A program made the position numbers and the translations under genes. A model generated the notes under the pieces. It ran no database searches. It saw only the letters and a list, made by a program, of their open reading frames with translations, and was not told where the DNA came from. DNA of 44,690 nucleotides, taken from assembly GCA_001767835.1 (NCBI GenBank), contig MEMA01000044.1, positions 1 through 44,690 of the forward strand. The letters run 5' to 3'. Positions within the stretch are counted from its first letter, which is position 1; each line of letters opens with the position of its first letter. This DNA is from Alphaproteobacteria bacterium GWC2_42_16 (GTDB taxonomy: Bacteria > Pseudomonadota > Alphaproteobacteria > UBA9655). Of this stretch, positions 40,670 through 44,690 are shown one piece after another.

Positions 40670-40985
40670 AAAATTCAAGGAAGTTTTACGTGAAGACCTC
40701 AAAAATCCACTTGAAGCCAAGGCGTATCTTGAGGTTGCACTAGAAAATTATGAGGAAGACAATGATACAGAGGCTTTTTTGATGGCTTTAAGGGACGTTG
40801 CGGAAGCACAAGGGGGGATTTCAAAGCTCGCACAACGAACTCATTTAAACAGACAAAATCTTTATCGAGCTCTTTCGAATCGAGGGAATCCTAAACTTGA
40901 TACGATTGGAATAATTTTACATGGACTTGGATTTAAGCTTTCCATCCAAACGTTAAACCAATCCAATGTTCATGCAAATCATTGA
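40656..40985 (+). CDS. HTH antitoxin paired with the HigB-like toxin
   Basis: 109 residues of the addiction-module antitoxin type with a Cro/CI-like HTH: FLMALRDVAEAQGGISKLAQ, TLNRQNLYRALS-like core (LNRQNLYRALSNRGNPKLDT) and LHGLGFKLSI. GGAGAAGGGAAGAA precedes the ATG. It neutralises the toxin and represses the operon in known relatives. It stands next to, but is unrelated to, the RelE/Phd module on the opposite strand. Confidence 0.88.
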   Translation: MRKLRKFKEVLREDLKNPLEAKAYLEVALENYEEDNDTEAFLMALRDVAEAQGGISKLAQRTHLNRQNLYRALSNRGNPKLDTIGIILHGLGFKLSIQTLNQSNVHANH

Positions 40986-41515
40986 AGAGTTTAAAACACC
41001 AGTGGCTGCAAAGCACATGCGCATCCGTAGGTATATGTAAAAATGCGCAATTGCATGTCTCGCTTAAAATCGGCAGCGCGTGGATGTTAAAGAATCTGTC
41101 GTGCGTCATCCTCACAGTGAGATAACATCTTAAGAGCAATGGTTTCTTAAAACCAGGCAAATGAAAATTTTAAGACTCCGGTACTGCGGTGGACAACTCG
41201 AATCGAACGCGCCGGCGCCGAGGACACATCACGCTCAGCGTAAGCACCCGTTTGAAGGGACAAAAGTAAAGCTTGGTACTGCAGCATCCCAACAACACAA
41301 ACCAAGAAGCTTACGACTCAAACCAAGACATATAACACGCAGCAAGTCTTTACTCAGGCCTGCCATCAGTGAAACAAGAAATTTCTCACATCCGCCTGTC
41401 GACGAGGTTTCTATTCCTCATTGAAACAAGCAGCGGGCGCTGACTTGTCTTTCTTTACCAGGGTTCCACCGGCACACACGACCCGAGCCACCACGGCAAC
41501 CACAGAGGATTGTTA
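40986..41515. other. Noncoding block, GC-richer than its surroundings; possible structured RNA at 41184-41472
   Basis: 530 bp without a convincing gene. From about 41180 to 41500 the sequence is more GC-rich and repeats short words: CAAACCAAGA twice near 41298/41318, and CAxTGAAACAAG near 41366 and 41418. GCGGTGGA at 41187 can pair with TCCACCGG at 41464, which would close a structure of about 280 nt. On the minus strand GTTCGATTC near 41200 looks like a tRNA-type T-loop. These hints fit a folded RNA, but it does not match tmRNA, RNase P, SRP or 6S RNA consensus by eye. Confidence 0.3.
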
Positions 41516-41839
41516 TTACTTTTTCTTCGCGTCGAAGTTGACGAGTTGCTCGCGGAGCGATTTAACTTTTGATTCCAGCTTCTTCGCTTTATCATCCTTC
41601 CCATCCCACTTGGCCCATGCCGCTTCTTCCTTCAGGACCTTTCTGTGTTTCTCCAGGCGATAAGCAGCTGAGTTGCAGCTGGGACAATTCCCGGGGTGGT
41701 GACAGGCTTTTAGTCTCTGTTTGAGCTTGCCCTCCTCCTTTTCCCACAGCATAGCGACGGTAGGCGTTAAGGAGTCAACCACAGTGACTAACGTCACTAT
41801 GGCCAAACAAACTGATGTCCACAGAAATTTTTTATGCAT
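41516..41839 (-). CDS. Small secreted coiled-coil protein
   Basis: 107 residues with a signal sequence (FLWTSVCLAIVTLVTVVDSL), two CxxC-like Cys (ACHHPGNCPSC), and a C-terminal Lys/Glu-rich helix (YRLEKHRKVLKEEAAWAKWD, then KAKKLESKVKSLREQL) likely to form a coiled coil. The ribosome binding site GAGAAGGAAAAACAAC lies before the ATG. Codons are more GC-rich than in neighbouring genes, perhaps a transfer sign. The function is unknown. Confidence 0.6.
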   Translation of the reverse strand: MHKKFLWTSVCLAIVTLVTVVDSLTPTVAMLWEKEEGKLKQRLKACHHPGNCPSCNSAAYRLEKHRKVLKEEAAWAKWDGKDDKAKKLESKVKSLREQLVNFDAKKK

Positions 41840-42136
41840 GTTGTTTTTCCTTCTCTATTGTTAACCCCATCGAATTCAGAGCAGATAGGTGGGGAGATCT
41901 ATTCCCATCATGAAAAGATTTCACTATTTTGTATGATGACTTTTAATAGTAATGGACTCCTTTTCATAAAAGCATATAAACATGCGCAATTGACGAAGTC
42001 AATTTTTAATTGTGCATAACTAAAAAAGTGAAAGTTACGCAATTAAAGGTATTCCTGGGCCTAAAACAGAAAAGGTTGCATCTAGAAAAGCTTGTGCTAA
42101 AGTTAAGTAGAAAATCTTAACAAAAGAGATAGCTTT
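41840..42136. other. Intergenic region before greA
   Basis: About 300 AT-rich bases between the divergent coiled-coil gene and greA. ACGCAATTA and GCGCAATTG words recur (41982, 42037), but no defined promoter, hairpin or RNA is supported. Confidence 0.35.
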
Positions 42137-42613
42137 ATGAAGAAACTGCCGATGACAGCTGGCGGGCTTAAGAGACTTCAAGATGAATTGAAGCATTTAA
42201 AACATGTTGAACGTTATGCGGTGATAAAAGCATTAGCTGAAGCCCGCGAGCATGGAGATCTTTCTGAGAATGCGGAATATCATTCGGCAAGAGAACGCCA
42301 AGGATTTATAGAGGGACGTATCACAGAGTTAGAAGATAAAATCGCTCGCGCAGAAGTTGTGATTGTGTCAAAACTTTCGGGCAAGGATGTTAAATTTGGG
42401 GCAACCGTTACACTTATAGATGATGAAACAGATGAAAAAATAAGGTATCAGATTGTTGGGATTGATGAAGCTGATATTAAAAAAGGTCTTTTATCCATCG
42501 AATCTCCGCTGGCACGGGCTCTGATTGGAAAGTCTGTAGGTGATGTCTGTGATATAGTCACCCCTGGCAAAGGCCACAAATCCTATGAAATCATTGAAGT
42601 GAACTATAAGTAA
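42137..42613 (+). CDS. greA: Transcription elongation factor GreA
   Basis: 158 residues, the full family length. The N-terminal coiled coil is MTAGGLKRLQDELKHLKHVE and holds the acidic tip EHGDLSENAEYH whose Asp/Glu act in RNA polymerase's active site. The C-terminal FKBP-like domain has GATVTLIDDETDEK and SPLARALIGKSVGD. It rescues backtracked polymerase by stimulating transcript cleavage. Housekeeping gene; no unusual features. Confidence 0.96.
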   Translation: MKKLPMTAGGLKRLQDELKHLKHVERYAVIKALAEAREHGDLSENAEYHSARERQGFIEGRITELEDKIARAEVVIVSKLSGKDVKFGATVTLIDDETDEKIRYQIVGIDEADIKKGLLSIESPLARALIGKSVGDVCDIVTPGKGHKSYEIIEVNYK

Positions 42614-42666
42614 TTTTCTTAGAACATGCTGTATTCTACCTAACAAAAATCAAAAGGAGAGGCCAA

Positions 42667-43104
42667 ATGAAATTTTTAAAATCAGCTTGTATCGTAATCG
42701 GTTGCATTTTTATTCTAACATCACCTCAAGACTCTTTTGCACAAACAGATAGCAAGCAAAATGAGGTTGAACAAAAAAAAGATCTTACTGAGCATGCGGT
42801 AATCTTTTTAACTCTGATGGGTAAGATAACCCAAGAAGCATCGACTACTGCCGAATTACCAAAGGAAGGCATCTGTCTTTTTCCCAAAAAGCATTGTCCG
42901 GATGTCAAGCCTCTATGCGAGATATCATGTGAAGACATTTGTGAAGAAGCTCAAAAAGTTTGTGATAATGGATGTCCTAATCCTCCTGTTCCAGATGATA
43001 AACAAAAGGATTGTAAGGCTGGCTGTGATACTGTTGTCTTCATGGGACTTTGTCCCTCATTTTGTAACTGTGCAAAGACCAAAGACGTATGTAATTGTTC
43101 CTAA
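42667..43104 (+). CDS. Cys-rich secreted protein, copy 1
   Basis: 145 residues with a signal peptide (ACIVIGCIFILTSPQDSFA) and the segment HAVIFLTLMGKITQEA. A C-terminal half with about 16 Cys follows (CEISCEDICEEAQKVCDNGC). The FLTLMG segment and the Cys-rich C-terminus match the opposite-strand protein at 43426, so they are relatives. Dense disulfides suggest a periplasmic or secreted, host-facing protein. The family is not recognised. AAAAGGAGAGGCCAA precedes the start. Confidence 0.65.
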   Translation: MKFLKSACIVIGCIFILTSPQDSFAQTDSKQNEVEQKKDLTEHAVIFLTLMGKITQEASTTAELPKEGICLFPKKHCPDVKPLCEISCEDICEEAQKVCDNGCPNPPVPDDKQKDCKAGCDTVVFMGLCPSFCNCAKTKDVCNCS

Positions 43105-43160
43105 GTCATAAGAAGCTGTTGAGGCATAAAGGGGTATCTAAATGATTAAAAGAAAAAGGG

Positions 43161-43365
43161 ATGACTTTTCTTTTTAAACCTCTTCAAGAGACGCACTTTC
43201 CCCTCCTTTTAAAGTGGCTGGGAACCCCCCATGTAAAGGCGTGGGTGGATAATGTCCACTGGACAAAAGCGCTTATCAAAAAGAAATATAGAACCTACGT
43301 TCAAGGGTATAAGGCTCTAAATAACATAAGAAAGCCCATCCATGCCTTTATTATTCTTTTGAAAG
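43161..43365 (+). repeat. Direct repeat, copy 1 (partner 44057-44264)
   Basis: 205 bp about 95 percent alike by eye to 44057-44264, in the same orientation and about 0.9 kb apart. They flank the second Cys-rich gene. Confidence 0.85.
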
Positions 43366-43400
43366 TATTCGCTCTAAATTCGCGTCTCTCTTTTGATTAA
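43161..43400 (+). pseudogene. Truncated copy of the GNAT acetyltransferase gene
   Basis: The first 205 bp (to 43365) nearly duplicate the 5' part of the gene at 44057, with one 3-bp deletion and a few substitutions. The sequence then diverges abruptly into unrelated codons and a stop, leaving 79 residues without the acetyl-CoA-binding half. A recent partial duplication or the remnant of an unequal exchange. It retains a start but no usable domain. Confidence 0.8.
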
Positions 43401-43425
43401 CGCTCCCCAATTTTGATACAAACAA

Positions 43426-43905
43426 TCAAGGCTTCTTACAACATGGGGATTGTTGGATGCATTCACATGCAACCGCACACTTTGACGGGTCCCATTCCCC
43501 ATTCGTTTCTACTAGAGGAACATACTTACAAGCCTCAATAGCAATGTCCGTCGCCCAATTACAATACGTCATGTCCTTCTTAAAAGCATTGCAAATACCT
43601 GAACATCCGCCTGTACATGCACTAGGAACAGACTTCTTAACGCCATCACAACATGGCATTCCAAGGACATTACAGTATTCATTAAAATCCATATCGATCG
43701 TTTTACAATCACCGTCTCCTGATGTTTCGAGTAATCCCTTGTCGTGCAAATTACCTATAAGAGTAAGAAACATAAATGCTGGACTCTGAGCCAGTTCTTC
43801 TGCTGACATCTGCTTTATAGAATCAGTAGAATTCTGAGCCAAAGTTTCTGTAGATAAAAAAAGCCCCAAGGCTATACATAATGCTGTGAATTTTTGTTTT
43901 TTCAT
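43426..43905 (-). CDS. Cys-rich secreted protein, copy 2
   Basis: 159 residues with a signal peptide (FTALCIALGLFLSTETLA), a segment AFMFLTLIGNLHDKGLL matching copy 1, and about 16 Cys in the C-terminal part, including CCDGVKKSVPSACTGGCSGI and CACECIQQSPCC-like pairs. It lies between the two GNAT copies on the opposite strand. GAGAAAGAAA precedes the ATG. Likely a member of the same lineage-specific disulfide-rich exported family. The function is unknown. Confidence 0.65.
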   Translation of the reverse strand: MKKQKFTALCIALGLFLSTETLAQNSTDSIKQMSAEELAQSPAFMFLTLIGNLHDKGLLETSGDGDCKTIDMDFNEYCNVLGMPCCDGVKKSVPSACTGGCSGICNAFKKDMTYCNWATDIAIEACKYVPLVETNGEWDPSKCAVACECIQQSPCCKKP

Positions 43906-44056
43906 TTTCTTTCTCCAAAATCACTCAATAATTTTTTCCTGCAGAACTTATTTTAAAGGCTATTAGTTAGCAAAGAGTTAAATCTTTAAATTAAGCAAGG
44001 TTAACACTAAACTCATTTTCAGGAAAATCATTTTCCTCGTGTTTCATAGGTGTAGG

Positions 44057-44264
44057 ATGACCTTTCTTTTTAAACCTCTTCAAGAGACGCACTTTCCCCT
44101 CCTTTTAAAGTGGCTGGGAACCCCCCATGTCAAGGCGTGGGTAGATCAGGATATCCGTTGGACAAAAGCGCTTATCAAAAAGAAATATAGAACCTACGTT
44201 CAGGGGTATAAGGCTCTAAATAACATAAGAAAGCCCATCCATGCCTTTATTATTCTTTTGAAAG
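44057..44264 (+). repeat. Direct repeat, copy 2 (partner 43161-43365)
   Basis: The 5' 208 bp of the intact GNAT gene. Similarity to copy 1 ends abruptly after TTTTGAAAG. Confidence 0.85.
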
Positions 44265-44587
44265 ATAAGGAGATTGGTTATATCCAATTCTATAACGCCT
44301 ATGATTTTCCCCGAGAGCAAGGATATAAAATTGAAGGCCTGCCTCAAAACATGGCCAGCATTGACCTTTTTATCGGAAAAAAGGACTGTATAGGGAAAGG
44401 GTTAGGACCACTCATCATGACGCAATTTTTTAAAGAGCATATTGACCCCTTTTATGAGGCTTGTTTTGTTGATCCCGATACAAAAAATATCTCGGCCATT
44501 CGGGCTTATGAGAAAGCTGAATTTAAAAAAGTTAAAATGGTTAAAGACGGCGCTATTACTTGGATGGTTAGGAGAAAACCTCAATAA
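44057..44587 (+). CDS. GNAT acetyltransferase, AAC(6')-like
   Basis: 176 residues from ATG 44057, the start shared with the truncated copy. An upstream in-frame ATG at 44039 adds six residues. Features of the Acetyltransf_8/AAC(6') type are LLKWLGTPHVKAWVDQD, AFIILLKDKEIGYIQFYNAY, ASIDLFIGKKDCIGKGLGPL (acetyl-CoA loop GKGLG) and DPDTKNISAIRAYEKAEFKK. Relatives acetylate aminoglycosides or lysine-type side chains in siderophore pathways. The substrate here is unknown. Confidence 0.85.
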   Translation: MTFLFKPLQETHFPLLLKWLGTPHVKAWVDQDIRWTKALIKKKYRTYVQGYKALNNIRKPIHAFIILLKDKEIGYIQFYNAYDFPREQGYKIEGLPQNMASIDLFIGKKDCIGKGLGPLIMTQFFKEHIDPFYEACFVDPDTKNISAIRAYEKAEFKKVKMVKDGAITWMVRRKPQ

Positions 44588-44622
44588 ATTAGAATTGATA
44601 ATTAACTATCCCAGATGCTAAG

Positions 44623-44641
44623 CCTCCAGCTATGCTGGAGG
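44623..44641 (+). terminator. Hairpin after the GNAT gene, weak terminator candidate
   Basis: CCTCCAGC pairs with GCTGGAGG around TAT, 36 bp after the stop. No T-run follows, so rho-independent termination is uncertain. Confidence 0.4.
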
Positions 44642-44690
44642 ACTCAAAGAGTTTTACATAAAATGAAGATCTCCTAGAATACTTCGACCG

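Noticed and set aside
41362-41430. CRISPR-like repeats (CAxTGAAACAAG words, one GTTTC...GAAAC foldback)
   Set aside because: Only two short imperfect copies, with no regular spacer/repeat pattern and no cas genes nearby.
41184-41472. tmRNA (standard or permuted) at the T-loop-like motif
   Set aside because: No GGGG-type 5' acceptor strand, no CCA in the right place, no tag reading frame ending in Ala-Ala-stop, and only four of five T-stem pairs. Left as an unexplained block.

Overview
The window looks like a chromosomal stretch of an AT-rich, probably intracellular alphaproteobacterium. The Holosporales/Rickettsiales relatives that live in protists are my best guess. This is inferred from an F-type conjugation locus of the kind seen in Rickettsiales amplified elements, several MHS-type MFS importers, a thiamine-pyrophosphate (TPP) riboswitch in front of an importer rather than a biosynthesis gene, STAND/TPR regulators and small Cys-rich secreted proteins. 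No rRNA or other decisive taxonomic marker is present.

Layout. (1) 1-4308: end of an unidentified minus-strand gene, a decayed plus-strand gene, and a large minus-strand LuxR-HTH/NB-ARC/TPR regulator. (2) 4309-7885: control region of a mobile element. It holds a strong promoter, two copies of a hairpin element, an Xis/AlpA-like HTH gene, a divergent LuxI-like (GNAT-fold) gene, and a winged-helix, replication-initiator-like gene carrying seven evenly spaced TTCGAA palindromes. (3) 7882-26598: an almost complete F-type type IV secretion operon in the order traA-L-E-K-B-V-C-F(peptidase)-W-U-trbC-N-F(thioredoxin)-H-G-D. Most genes are joined by 1-4 bp stop/start overlaps and have good ribosome binding sites. 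Junctions and some coding regions carry arrays of degenerate 7-8 bp repeats, often as inverted pairs. A minus-strand membrane-protein gene appears to sit across the 5' part of traU. (4) 26598-29831: truncated gene after traD, a cargo ATPase and a tyrosine integrase. (5) 30007-30082: tRNA-Thr(UGU). The integrase abuts its 3' end, so this is the likely right attachment site of an integrative conjugative element (ICE). The left end is outside the window, and no relaxase gene is visible.

(6) 30139-34761: a 2-oxoglutarate oxygenase-fold protein lacking two iron ligands, a second LuxI-like protein homologous to the one in the element, an XRE/S24-like regulator, a peptide deformylase, a LuxR-type autoinducer-binding domain without HTH, and an MHS transporter. 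(7) 35067-39589: ordinary genes (secreted protein, RidA, RlmB-type methyltransferase, OmpA-like lipoprotein) and a TPP-riboswitch-controlled MFS transporter. (8) 39559-40985: two type II toxin-antitoxin modules. (9) 40986-44690: an unexplained GC-richer noncoding block, a small secreted coiled-coil protein, greA, two related Cys-rich secreted proteins, and a GNAT acetyltransferase with a partial second copy.

How the parts may work together: the xis-like regulator, integrase, Rep-like protein and tra operon form one transfer module. The LuxI-like pair (one in the element, one beside its tRNA site), the HTH-less LuxR receptor domain and the LuxR-HTH STAND protein are suggestive of signal-responsive control, but no wiring is proven by sequence alone.
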